Shown: one piece after another, positions 34,613-41,648 of the stretch
Layout: the number at the start of each line of letters is the position of its first letter
How positions within the stretch are numbered: position 1 is the first letter of the stretch
Source of the DNA: Mycobacterium sp.
GTDB taxonomy: Bacteria; Actinomycetota; Actinomycetes; Mycobacteriales; Mycobacteriaceae
Length of the DNA: 57,043 nucleotides
Reading direction: 5' to 3'
Assembly: GCA_025965895.1 (NCBI GenBank)
Contig: JAOPWC010000100.1
Location: forward strand, 1 to 57,043
Program-made: the position numbers and the translations under genes
Notes under the pieces: model-generated
Databases searched by the model: none
What the model saw: only the letters and a program-made list of their open reading frames with translations
Told to the model about the DNA's origin: nothing

Positions 34613-34860
34613 CCAGCGCGAGCCTATTCGCCTGCCAGCGGCCAGCACAGCGTCGGCGCGAGGCTTTCTAGACCGGCGTGATCCGGTCGTCAGGGGTCAC
34701 GCGGACATGATCGACACTGCGATCAGTGAGCCACGGGATAGCCGGGGCCTGCTCGCCGAAGGTGCGGCCGGTCAGCTGCCAGCACGCCACTGTCTGCGGC
34801 TCGCCGCGCTCCATGGCTGCCAGCTTCGCAACCGCCGCCTTGATCACTGGCGAGGCAGCG
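34613..34860. repeat. Intact partner of the duplicated block at 31700-31890
   Basis: The segment covering the 3' end of the gene at 34668 and ~55 bp beyond it is homologous to 31700-31890. GCCAGCGGCCAGCACAGCG and GTGATCCGGT are near-identical in the two copies. The copies are direct repeats about 2.9 kb apart and enclose the membrane protein, XRE and recombinase genes. Confidence 0.7.
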
Positions 34861-35009
34861 TTGGCGGCTGAGCGCTGCGCCGGATCGTCAATGAACATCG
34901 CTCGCGGATCGCCGCGCCGGATCTCGGCACGCTCGGAGTTCATCAGGTGCTCATACAAGCCGTCGATCCGCACAGCGCGTGCGGCGGCTGGATCGAGGTG
35001 ACGTGCCAC
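34668..35009 (-). CDS. Hypothetical element protein
   Basis: A 113-residue protein beginning MARHLDPAAARAVRIDGLYEH, starting 4 bp after the stop of the terminase-like gene, so probably co-translated with it. The sequence is helical with acidic and basic patches and ends RSVDHVRVTPDDRITPV. No motif recognised. A decayed second copy of its 3' half lies at 31700-31890. Its place directly after a small-terminase-like gene suggests a packaging-related or packaging-interfering role, which is inference. Confidence 0.6.
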   Translation of the reverse strand: MARHLDPAAARAVRIDGLYEHLMNSERAEIRRGDPRAMFIDDPAQRSAANAASPVIKAAVAKLAAMERGEPQTVACWQLTGRTFGEQAPAIPWLTDRSVDHVRVTPDDRITPV

Positions 35010-35012
35010 GGG

Positions 35013-35384
35013 TTATGCCTGCTCTTTCAGTGCTTCCCGGGCGCTGCGAGCTGCCCAGGACTTCTGGCCCGCGCGGATCTTCACCGGGTTCTTGGCACCA
35101 GCGCCCGGGTTCATCTGAATCCCGCCCAGGCAGCGAGTGAGAACCATTGTGGTGGAACGGATCTCAGCGAGCAGCGGGCTCGGCCGGACTATGCCGTCGC
35201 TGTCGGTGTACGTGAAACCTGTTGTAGCAACGACCTTCTCAAGCTCGGCAATCCTGTCGACGGCTGAGCGGGCGCGTTCCAGCAGAGCGGCCTCGCGAGC
35301 GTCGGGAGTCAGATGCTGCTCGGCGAGGTCGGCTGTGATCGCGTCGGCCATCGCCTGCCCGGGTGATACGGATGTCTTCCTCAT
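35013..35384 (-). CDS. Terminase small subunit-like protein (P27 type)
   Basis: The 123-residue product has the helical layout of P27-type small terminases: HLTPDAREAALLERARSAVDR, IAELEKVVATTGFTY, a DSDGIVRPSPLLAEIR block (family pattern: G-x-x-x-x-H/S-P-x-x-x-E-x-R) and TMVLTRCLGGIQM. Small terminases select phage DNA for packaging. No large terminase is present, so, if the call is right, it would redirect a helper phage's packaging motor to this element, as in PICIs. It is separated from the HNH gene by a 450-bp repeat-rich gap. Confidence 0.55.
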   Translation of the reverse strand: MRKTSVSPGQAMADAITADLAEQHLTPDAREAALLERARSAVDRIAELEKVVATTGFTYTDSDGIVRPSPLLAEIRSTTMVLTRCLGGIQMNPGAGAKNPVKIRAGQKSWAARSAREALKEQA

Positions 35385-35549
35385 GGTCCTCAGCCTACTC
35401 GCTGCGCCGAATTCCCTGATCTAATAGCCGCCAGGATTGTCTGTCCTGGCCGCGCGATCTTGATGGGGTGGTAGGCCTTCTCCCGCCCTGGGTTGGCCTG
35501 TGGCGCAGCATCTTTCGGCGGAACGTTTGGGGTGGTCGATGAGCGCTCT

Positions 35550-35661
35550 TTGGCTCTTACACACCGCTTGGTGGCTTGGCTCTTACACACCACTTGGTGG
35601 CTGGATGGTCTGTCGGGCTCGGAGGGTCGTGGCTGGATGGTCTGTCGGGCTCGGAGGGTCG
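35550..35661. repeat. Two tandem duplications (26-bp and 32-bp units)
   Basis: A 26-bp unit starting TTGGCTCTTACACACC is repeated head to tail at 35550-35575 and 35576-35601 with one mismatch. A second unit starting GGCTGGATGGTCTGTCGGGC is repeated with a 32-bp period at 35599-35629 and 35631-35661, followed by a partial third copy. Both lie between the terminase-like and HNH genes, next to the phased array at 35691. Confidence 0.9.
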
Positions 35662-35690
35662 ATGGATGGTCGATTCCACCACACCTCCCG

Positions 35691-35861
35691 CTTCAACCAC
35701 TCGAGCCTTGCTTCACCACTCGAGGATGACTTCACCACTCGAGCCTTGCTTCAACCACTCGAGCCTTGCTTCACCACTCGAGGATGAGAAAATGACTTCA
35801 CCATCGGGGCATTTGCTTCACCACTCGGGATTGACTTCACCACTCGAGTTCACCAGTCGAG
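35691..35861. repeat. Phased array of CTTCACCACTCGAG repeats (iteron- or cos-like)
   Basis: Nine copies or close variants of CTTCACCACTCGAG start at 35691, 35711, 35730, 35749, 35769, 35796, 35816, 35835 and 35848. Most spacings are 19-20 bp, i.e. about two helical turns. A further CTTCACCACG lies at 36331, just before the HNH start. Arrays like this bind either an initiator (iterons of an origin) or a small terminase (cosB/pac). The location between HNH and the terminase-like gene favours the second, but an origin is possible. The last two copies overlap the 3' end of the HNH gene. Confidence 0.75.
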
Positions 35862-36316
35862 CCGCCGCCGCTGGTGAAGATAACCTTTGGCAGTGCAGCC
35901 GGTGTCGTCGTTGGCGCATTCTCGGCGGATGGTCGCGGCGATGGTGCATCATGCCCCCAGCGGGCGCGGTGGCCTTCCTGGCTGGATTTGCGCAAATGGC
36001 ACGGGCGGCAGCTACTTACACAGGCGTCATCGGAATCATCCCCACCCTCAAAGAGAGGCGCGACGTGGTCAAGCTCGTTAGCCCGGCCGAGACATACCCC
36101 CTCGTAGCGCAATTGGCACTGGTAGCCGTCTCGTTTCAAGACGCGCAGGCGGCGGGCTTTATGCTCGGTTGTGCCGGAACGTCTGTCACCGCCGGAACCC
36201 TGCCAGGTGTGTTGCGGTGCGTGCTCGGGACAATATCTGGCTGAGCCTCGCACGAGTTGCACGCAGCCGCCGCGCTGGTCGCGGTGGTTGCAAATACGTG
36301 GTGCTCGCGGCGACAT
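35837..36316 (-). CDS. HNH endonuclease
   Basis: A 159-residue nuclease. An N-terminal Cys/His cluster (ICNHRDQRGGC, YCPEH) precedes the HNH core: KRDGYQCQLRYEGVC (first zinc pair), ELDHVAPLFEGGDD (the catalytic His) and CVSSCRPCHLRKSSQEG (second zinc pair and final His). HNH genes beside terminase genes are common in phages and PICIs, where they help cleave packaged DNA. It is encoded upstream of the terminase-like gene on the same strand, across the repeat array. Confidence 0.85.
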   Translation of the reverse strand: MSPRAPRICNHRDQRGGCVQLVRGSARYCPEHAPQHTWQGSGGDRRSGTTEHKARRLRVLKRDGYQCQLRYEGVCLGRANELDHVAPLFEGGDDSDDACVSSCRPCHLRKSSQEGHRARWGHDAPSPRPSAENAPTTTPAALPKVIFTSGGGSTGELEW

Positions 36317-36352
36317 CGTTTTCCGACCAACTTCACCACGGGCGAGGCGATG

Positions 36353-36514
36353 TCATCGGTCACCGCCGACCCGTGCGACGTACGCACATTCGGGGGCGTG
36401 CGCGGAATGTGACCATTCGCAGCCAAGCTCGGGGTGGATGCCGACGTAAGTTGCACCGCCGCACTCGCAGTAGCCGACCAGCTTGTCGCCCTCGTTGGGC
36501 TGGTTCAGGTCCAT
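36353..36514 (-). CDS. Small Cys-rich (zinc-ribbon-like) protein
   Basis: From ATG 36514 the frame gives 53 residues containing GYCECGGATYVGIHPELGC and a later HAPEC, i.e. Cys-x-Cys with two further Cys and several His, likely a zinc-binding fold. A GGGTGG lies about 6 bp before this ATG. An alternative ATG at 36580 would add 22 residues and overlap a short upstream frame. Function unknown; lies 37 bp before HNH in the same run. Confidence 0.5.
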   Translation of the reverse strand: MDLNQPNEGDKLVGYCECGGATYVGIHPELGCEWSHSAHAPECAYVARVGGDR

Positions 36515-36604
36515 TGCCGCCACCCTTCGTGGTTGTTCGTAGCTCAGGAACCACGGTCGTCGCCGCTGGCTGAATGTCATTGCGGTGCGCCCTGTTTCAT
36601 TGGT

Positions 36605-36651
36605 TGCGCCCGGCCCGACTGATAAAGGAGTAAACCAGCCGGGCCGGGCGC
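36605..36651. repeat. Long inverted repeat
   Basis: TGCGCCCGGCCC (36605-36616) pairs perfectly with GGGCCGGGCGCA (36640-36651), a 12-bp GC stem with a 23-nt loop containing AAAGGAG. No T-run follows on the minus strand. It could attenuate or process the transcript between the coiled-coil gene and the Cys-rich gene. Confidence 0.7.
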
Positions 36652-36724
36652 AGTCGGCAGCGGGACGGGCGCGAGGTGAGGCCCATGCGTTTGGCCCTTT
36701 TGTTTTCCCGTCCGCGCCAACATC

Positions 36725-37450
36725 TCAGTGATCGCTTCGCTCAGGGTCGTAGCGACTCGGATCCACCAGCGGAACGTGTGGGCTGTGGCCCTTCCTGAAC
36801 CCCTCCCGCAGTCGGCGCACGTTGTCGTTGGTGATGAGCTTCGCCTGCTTCGCCTTGACGAGGTGCTGTTGGGCGGCACCGTATTCGGGTACGACCCTGG
36901 CGAGCAGCGGATCGAGCCACGCGGAGCTTGCGCCGCGCGCGCTGGCATAACTGGGCAATTCCTGTAGCAGGGTTCCCAATTCGGCGCGGTCGGCGTTGCT
37001 GATCGCCTGTTGCGCAGCGGCTGCCAGCTTGCCCTGGTCGCTCTGGTTGTCGAGAACCGCTTTGGTGCGGTCCCAGTACCTGCCAGCCCGCAGCTCATCT
37101 GCCGTATTCCCTTGTGGCGACAGGCCTGTACGGATTCCATCGACACGCTGCTGCGCCTGCTCCACGAGCTGCGCAACCTCCTGCTCGGCGGTAGCCACAC
37201 CCTTGGCCGCGTCGCTCTCGCGGAACCTTGCGACCTGGGCCGCCAGACCTTCGGGTGTGTAGTTCGCGTGCTCGGCCTCCACCTGATCAAGGTAGTCGGA
37301 GAATTGCTTGCCAGCGTTGACGAGTCGTGCATGGGCTCGCCCCACAACGGTGTCGCCGCTGGCCTGGCCGCTGGTCACGACGGGGCGTATCTCGTCACCC
37401 GGGGTGCGCTTCCAGCCGCCGGGCTGTTCATCATTCATTGTGTACGTCAT
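36725..37450 (-). CDS. Helical/coiled-coil protein of unknown function
   Basis: A 241-residue, largely alpha-helical protein (QFSDYLDQVEAEHANYTPEG, then TAEQEVAQLVEQAQQRVDGI, QHLVKAKQAKLITNDNVRRL) with a flexible N-terminus and no membrane segment. Composition resembles phage scaffold or tape-like helical proteins, but it is too short and too isolated for a firm call. It may be a satellite protein that interferes with helper-phage assembly. Lies directly before the HTH gene in transcription order reversed, i.e. just downstream of it. Confidence 0.6.
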   Translation of the reverse strand: MTYTMNDEQPGGWKRTPGDEIRPVVTSGQASGDTVVGRAHARLVNAGKQFSDYLDQVEAEHANYTPEGLAAQVARFRESDAAKGVATAEQEVAQLVEQAQQRVDGIRTGLSPQGNTADELRAGRYWDRTKAVLDNQSDQGKLAAAAQQAISNADRAELGTLLQELPSYASARGASSAWLDPLLARVVPEYGAAQQHLVKAKQAKLITNDNVRRLREGFRKGHSPHVPLVDPSRYDPERSDH

Positions 37451-37681
37451 TTAATCTCCCGTGACTGGTCGGTGTTTCGTTTTCGGTTGGACTGGCTCGA
37501 AAAGAGCTTCCACGTCCTGGACGCGGACACGTAAGCGCCGGGAACTCGCGACGTGGTAGGCACGCAGTCGGCCGTCCGCGATCCACTGCCTCAGAGTCGA
37601 ATTGGGCACGTTGGTCATCTGCGTGACGGTTTTCAGGTCGACGTAGCGATTCAGGCCCGATTCTTTTGCAACGGTGGTCAT
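37451..37681 (-). CDS. AlpA/MerR-type HTH protein
   Basis: Start placed at ATG 37681 (MTTVAKESGLNRYVDLKTV), only 1 bp after the stop of the acidic protein gene, giving 76 residues. The core VTQMTNVPNSTLRQWIADGR with the following RRLRVRVQDVEALFEPV is an excisionase-like winged helix. Such proteins act as directionality factors or as activators of late satellite genes (AlpA). It ends 0-1 bp before the coiled-coil gene, so the three are an operon. Confidence 0.75.
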   Translation of the reverse strand: MTTVAKESGLNRYVDLKTVTQMTNVPNSTLRQWIADGRLRAYHVASSRRLRVRVQDVEALFEPVQPKTKHRPVTGD

Positions 37682-37682
37682 G

Positions 37683-38126
37683 TCAGATCGCTTTCCCGAA
37701 GGCGTCGCCGGAATCTGCACCAGCGCTGCGGGTTACGAGCGGATCACTGCCAGCGATGGCCTTGCCCGCACCGGTTGATCCGGTATCACTGGACTCATCA
37801 GCATCGCCGCTGTCGGGACCGCTGCCGGTGTCGGTCTGCGCGGTGAACTGGTCAGAGTCGCCGAGGTCGCGCCCATAAGCGGAGGCATCATCGGGGATAG
37901 CGCCGGTCAGCCGGTCGTAGGTCTGCCGGTATGAGCTGATGTCGCCGTGCGCTGTGGGATCACCCATAGCGTTCGTGGCGTCCATGCGCGAGCTGGGCTG
38001 CGGGGCCTGGTAGGTGTCGTTGGTGTCGCCGGTATTGGGGTCCGACTGCGGTGGACTGTCGCTGCCATTCCCACTACTGCCAGCTAGCGCCGGGTCACCA
38101 AAAATGTTTCGGCGAACTATGGACAC
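37683..38126 (-). CDS. Acidic disordered protein
   Basis: A 147-residue protein rich in Asp, Ser, Gly and Thr (GPDSGDADESSDTGSTGAG) with almost no hydrophobic core, so probably disordered. It begins MSIVRRNIFGDPALAGSSG. First gene of the minus-strand run that continues through HTH, coiled-coil, Cys-rich, HNH and terminase-like genes. DNA-mimicking or scaffold-like roles are possible for such a chain; no homologue recognised. Confidence 0.55.
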   Translation of the reverse strand: MSIVRRNIFGDPALAGSSGNGSDSPPQSDPNTGDTNDTYQAPQPSSRMDATNAMGDPTAHGDISSYRQTYDRLTGAIPDDASAYGRDLGDSDQFTAQTDTGSGPDSGDADESSDTGSTGAGKAIAGSDPLVTRSAGADSGDAFGKAI

Positions 38127-38235
38127 GGTTCACAACCCTTCGATCTCGGTGGGAACCGGCCATATCTGTGTGCTTCGGGACATCCTAGCGCGCCGCGCCA
38201 CCTTGCGCCGACAAGCGCCGACAGGTCTGGGGGAA

Positions 38236-38540
38236 CCTTGTGCGGAATCCGCCGAAGGTCGGGGCGAGACCTCCCGGCGAATCGCCTGAACGGAACCCTC
38301 CCCGGAATCCGGGGGAGGTCTGCCTGGTGCCGAATCGCCTGGGGGTCTGCTTCCCGCCGATTCGGCGGAAACTAGATCGCTCCCCACGAATCGAGTGAAG
38401 CAAGATCGCTTCCGCCGAATCGGCGGGGGCGAGCACACCTGGGGGCCGCTTGTGTGGAATCCGCAGAAGCGACAACCCTCGGGCGCTTGTCCGGAATCCG
38501 GCACTAGCGACCACCCTAGCCGGAATCCGGCGAAGGTCAG
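38236..38540. repeat. Ten-copy array of stem-AAT-stem hairpins with covarying stems
   Basis: Palindromes centred on AAT (once ATT) lie at 38246, 38280, 38306, 38333, 38360, 38389, 38418, 38458, 38495 and 38524, spaced 26-40 bp. Stems differ but mostly pair: GCGG/CCGC, GGCG/CGCC, CCGG/CCGG, CCGCCG/CGGCGG. Several have an outer stem that also covaries around a small internal loop: ACCTT/AAGGT, CGCTT/AAGCG, CGCT/AGCG. The array fills the 410-bp gap upstream of the acidic protein gene. Confidence 0.85.
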
Positions 38541-38770
38541 TGGAACGCTTCCCGAAGCAGCGCCGCGATGTAGACCCGCCGCTTGCAGCCTGGACGGCTC
38601 AACAGAACCGAGAGGTGGCCGCTCCGGTGGCGATAGGGTCGCAGGATCGTGGCGCGGCACCGGTAGCGATTGCCATTGCGCCGGACCACCACGCGCTCAA
38701 GACTTCGCACCTGGCCATCCCTGCTGATCTCGTAAGCGCCTTCCCACCCCGGGATCTCGACCCATCGCAT
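38537..38770 (-). CDS. NUMOD4-domain protein (truncated HNH homing-type nuclease)
   Basis: The 77-residue product begins MRWVEIPGWEGAYEISRDGQ, then VRSLERVVVRRNG: the NUMOD4 motif found at the N-terminus of phage HNH endonucleases. It continues to VYIAALLREAFH and stops where the HNH nuclease core normally follows. It therefore looks like a stand-alone DNA-binding remnant or a shortened protein. Its stop lies at the edge of the hairpin array and its start 6 bp from the WhiB gene end. Confidence 0.75.
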   Translation of the reverse strand: MRWVEIPGWEGAYEISRDGQVRSLERVVVRRNGNRYRCRATILRPYRHRSGHLSVLLSRPGCKRRVYIAALLREAFH

Positions 38771-38776
38771 CGGGGC

Positions 38777-39103
38777 TCAGATGGCCGCTGTGACGCCCGA
38801 ATCCGCTACCCGGTACAACCTGGCCGCCACAACCCCGACGAGCGCCCCGGGGGCCTGCTGGCGAGCCCAGCGACCGCACTGCGAGAGAGCTGGACAACGG
38901 GAGCAGGTCTCGCGAGCCAGCCTGACGGACCTGGAATCCTCGGCATCGAACAGCACCGGGGCTGTGGGACACAGGGCACCTTCGAGCTTCGGGGTTCCGG
39001 CCAGGATCTGTTCAAGCAATTCGAACTCGCCTGCCGGGTGACGCGGGTGGCGTGTCGTGAACTTGGACGGCCAGTCCGTCTGATCAACCTTGACCCTCGG
39101 CAC
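38777..39103 (-). CDS. WhiB-family Fe-S regulator, phage type
   Basis: Start GTG 39103 is set by GGAAGG 7 bp upstream, giving 108 residues. The four cluster-binding Cys are in ALCPTAP and TCSRCPALSQC (C...C-x2-C-x5-C), the WhiB signature. The usual G-V-W-G-G turn is degenerate (GALVGVV), as in several phage WhiB proteins such as TM4 WhiB, which interferes with host WhiB2. It probably reprograms host sigma-factor-dependent transcription or controls the element's own genes. Confidence 0.82.
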   Translation of the reverse strand: MPRVKVDQTDWPSKFTTRHPRHPAGEFELLEQILAGTPKLEGALCPTAPVLFDAEDSRSVRLARETCSRCPALSQCGRWARQQAPGALVGVVAARLYRVADSGVTAAI

Positions 39104-39135
39104 TGCGGTCCTTCCTAGTGGGGCACAGGGCCGCC

Positions 39136-39157
39136 CCCTGTGCGGAATCCGCCGAAC
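39136..39157. repeat. Isolated stem-AAT-stem hairpin
   Basis: TGTGCGGAATCCGCCGAAC, centred at 39146, is nearly identical to the copies at 28826 and 38246. It lies 30-50 bp upstream of the WhiB start, so it would be in the 5' leader of the WhiB mRNA or its promoter. Confidence 0.65.
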
Positions 39158-39298
39158 GTTTATGCCCGCCGGTACAAAACTACCGAACGCCACAGCATCG
39201 AGCCCGTTTGTTTGCTGTGGCGACTTGCGGCGCGGCCCTTTTCGGGGGGTTGATCGAGGGGGATTGCACAGAAGAGACGCAGTCATGCCAACTTTCTG

Positions 39299-39466
39299 CA
39301 GTCGCGCCAACAGTCGCGCCGGACAAATATCATTGGCGCGACTGGCGCAACTGGCGATGACCTGCAGTTAGTTAGTAGTTATCAAAATTGAGTACACGTG
39401 CGCGAGGCTACAGTCGCGCCAGTCGCGCCAGGTTTGCTTGTCCGGCGCGACTGGTTGGCGCGACTG
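39299..39466. repeat. CAGTCGCGCC site array around an AT-rich patch (candidate origin)
   Basis: Seven perfect copies of the 10-mer CAGTCGCGCC: direct at 39299, 39311, 39411 and 39420, inverted at 39335, 39444 and 39457, with a degenerate inverted copy at 39344. Between the two groups is an AT-rich stretch (39365-39392). The last four copies form a large inverted repeat that could fold into a hairpin after the primase gene stop (39477). Repeated binding sites plus an AT-rich patch next to a primase-helicase gene suggest a replication origin. The 370-bp gap also holds the WhiB promoter. Confidence 0.7.
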
Positions 39467-39476
39467 AGCGGGCAGC

Positions 39477-41648
39477 TCATTGCGCGTCGTCCCGTTCAGT
39501 TTTCGAACACGTCAGGTGAACACCTGTCTGGCCCAGCAGCATCGGTTTGCCGCATCGCATGCAGAGATCGGCCCCGTCCTCCAGTCCCGGGAGGTGCCAG
39601 TAGGTCACGCGGGGAAAGCCCTCCGAGGTGCTGACCACCTTCAGGTCGGAGGCGGCACGTTGGATCGTTCTCTCACTGAAATCGCCGTCGTTCTTGGCGG
39701 CTTTCTTGACCACCTTGGACGCGGTCCTGCCGCTGGCGGTGAGGTAGTCGGAGAGCCAGTCGGTGGCTTCCTTGTTGACCGTGTGCTTCTCCATGCCGTC
39801 ACGCAGAAGGTCGCTCACGGTGCGCTCAGAGTTCCCCAGGATGACGAACTTGCCGACCTCGGCGCTCTTGTTCGTGTCGGTCGTGATCTCCTGCGACTCG
39901 ATGGCGTAGGTGAGCGCGAGGTCTTCGCGGCCGGTGGAGTTCTTCTCCTGGCTCATGATCCGGTGGTCCTGCTCGGAGTTGGGATCTTTCGCGAACCCGA
40001 AGATGGCCCTGGCCACCTCACCGAACGCTGAGCTTCCGTTGATCGCGGCGACGATGTCACCACCGGGGGCCTTCACCAGATGCGCGATGCCGGTGACGAT
40101 GCCGTCGATAGCGGTCGCGATCCTCGGCCAAACCTCGATGAAAGTCCGGACCTCGTTGTTGCGGTTGATGTCCACCTTGGACCCGATGGTGGCCATCACC
40201 GGGTCCACGACGACCACGCTGACATCGGCCGCCAGTAGTTGTTCGGTGAGTGCTTCTTCATCGATGAGCGAACGGAGTTGCACCACCTTGTCCTCGGCGT
40301 GGACGTGCGGGAAGCAGATTCGGGATATGTCGGCCCCGGCGGCGATCAGCCCCGGCTTGATCGTGTAGGTGAGGGATTCCTCAGACGGTGCGAGGTAGGC
40401 GACGTTCTGCGGCTGCCCGTGCCAGCAGCCCTCGATGATGCCCAGTGAGTACCCTGCTGCGAGCCACCTTGCGGCGGTCGACTTCCCGGCCCCCGGCCTA
40501 CCGGCCCACAATGCGAACGATCCGCGCTGAATGCAGCCGATGCCGCCGTATTCCATTGCCCACACAGGCTTGTCGGAGACGATGCCGGTGGCAGACACAA
40601 GGGACACCTTGCGCCCGGGTGTTGGCTTGCCGCCGTCCGACGCCTTGTGGCCGTTGGCGCTGAAGTTGAACAGCGGTCCCGGCTTGTGGTCCTGGCGTGT
40701 GTCGGTGACCTTGAGCCAGCACACCAGTACGTCATCGTCGTGACGCTCACCCAGCCGTACGGTCAGGTCTGTGCGGGTGCCGACAACCCATCTCGTCTGC
40801 GCCAGCGTCAGGCCCGCATCGTGGCAGGCCCCGACGACGCGCATGGTGTCGTCGCTGCGGTTGGTCACCACACCCAGCGACGACACCACAGCCGGGTACA
40901 GCTCTAGGTCTACCGGTCCTACTGGCTCTGCCCCGTTCGTCGGCGTGTGGGGCTGCTGGGGGCCAGGAATCCCGGTCTCTGCCGTACTACCCACGCCCAC
41001 GATGATGGCCAGCGTGTCGGGGTCGATCCTCGCGCCGCTCGGGCGGATCGAGAACGTGACTCGCGCCGACTCACCGCCGCGAGCGCGGCCCTTGTGGTTG
41101 AAGGTTCCCGGGATCCGGAACACGTCGTTGGTGGCCTTCTTGGTGTCCGCGCCCGGGGGCAGGACGCGGTGCAGTCCCTCGCACAGCTCGCGGTGCCTGA
41201 TCGCCGGGACCGACTCGGCCAGCGGCACGTACACCTGGAGGTGCCCTTCTGTGCCACTCGCAACGGCGAATCCGCCGACTTCGGCAACCTTCTGCAGACA
41301 GAGACCCATGTCGGCCAACTCGCCGTCCCAGTCGACGTGAAGCAGTTTGCGTTCCACGGTGCCGCCCGGGGTGCGGTTGTGTCCGTACATCAGATAGGGG
41401 CACAGATACACGTCGGCTTCCTGTGCGGCGGCTAGCATCTCCTCGATGGCCGTCGTGTTTGCGACGGGCGGGTAGGGGAAGTGGTGCTCGCTCCAGTTAC
41501 CCTTGCCGAACCTGTAGTTGGTGCCGACGAAGTGCCCATCTACGCCGATCGCCCAGTGCCCCCGGCCCGCTCCTGTGCCATAGACGGCTTCGAGGAACAG
41601 CATGGGGTCGGCCAGCGTGTCTGGCGCGGGAATTTCGGTGTCGTTCAC
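39477..41648 (-). CDS. Primase-helicase (RepA/RecA-like) replication protein
   Basis: The 723-residue protein has an N-terminal prim-pol-like domain (LLHVDWDGELADMG, SGTEGHLQVYVPL, NDVFRIPGTFNHKG), the layout of archaeo-eukaryotic-type primases in mobile elements. From about residue 380 a RecA-like ATPase follows: Walker A WAGRPGAGKSTAARWLA and Walker B VSVVVVDPVMATIG. A C-terminal winged-helix-like segment and a final Cys pair (CMRCGKP, HLTC) complete it. It would replicate the excised element. Single-protein primase-helicases are usual in phage satellites. Confidence 0.8.
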   Translation of the reverse strand: MNDTEIPAPDTLADPMLFLEAVYGTGAGRGHWAIGVDGHFVGTNYRFGKGNWSEHHFPYPPVANTTAIEEMLAAAQEADVYLCPYLMYGHNRTPGGTVERKLLHVDWDGELADMGLCLQKVAEVGGFAVASGTEGHLQVYVPLAESVPAIRHRELCEGLHRVLPPGADTKKATNDVFRIPGTFNHKGRARGGESARVTFSIRPSGARIDPDTLAIIVGVGSTAETGIPGPQQPHTPTNGAEPVGPVDLELYPAVVSSLGVVTNRSDDTMRVVGACHDAGLTLAQTRWVVGTRTDLTVRLGERHDDDVLVCWLKVTDTRQDHKPGPLFNFSANGHKASDGGKPTPGRKVSLVSATGIVSDKPVWAMEYGGIGCIQRGSFALWAGRPGAGKSTAARWLAAGYSLGIIEGCWHGQPQNVAYLAPSEESLTYTIKPGLIAAGADISRICFPHVHAEDKVVQLRSLIDEEALTEQLLAADVSVVVVDPVMATIGSKVDINRNNEVRTFIEVWPRIATAIDGIVTGIAHLVKAPGGDIVAAINGSSAFGEVARAIFGFAKDPNSEQDHRIMSQEKNSTGREDLALTYAIESQEITTDTNKSAEVGKFVILGNSERTVSDLLRDGMEKHTVNKEATDWLSDYLTASGRTASKVVKKAAKNDGDFSERTIQRAASDLKVVSTSEGFPRVTYWHLPGLEDGADLCMRCGKPMLLGQTGVHLTCSKTERDDAQ

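Noticed and set aside
34373..34648. 91-residue minus-strand frame overlapping the 56-residue gene
   Set aside because: Out of frame with the well-signalled ATG 34445 gene and without recognisable features.
35390..35593. Possible 67-residue minus-strand gene over the 26-bp repeats
   Set aside because: No ribosome site; the frame is built from repeats and has no fold-like pattern.
35691..35861. CRISPR-like array of CTTCACCACTCGAG
   Set aside because: The gaps between copies are only 5-6 bp plus the shared flanks GCC/GGA, with no spacer-length unique sequence. This fits iterons or terminase sites.
36577..36730. Possible 48-residue minus-strand gene whose stop overlaps ATG 36580
   Set aside because: It runs through the GC inverted repeat, has no convincing start signal and low-complexity content; kept only as an alternative for coupling.
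38236..38540. CRISPR array
   Set aside because: Spacing is CRISPR-like (26-40 bp), but there is no constant repeat; only AAT and the pairing are conserved. There are no cas genes.
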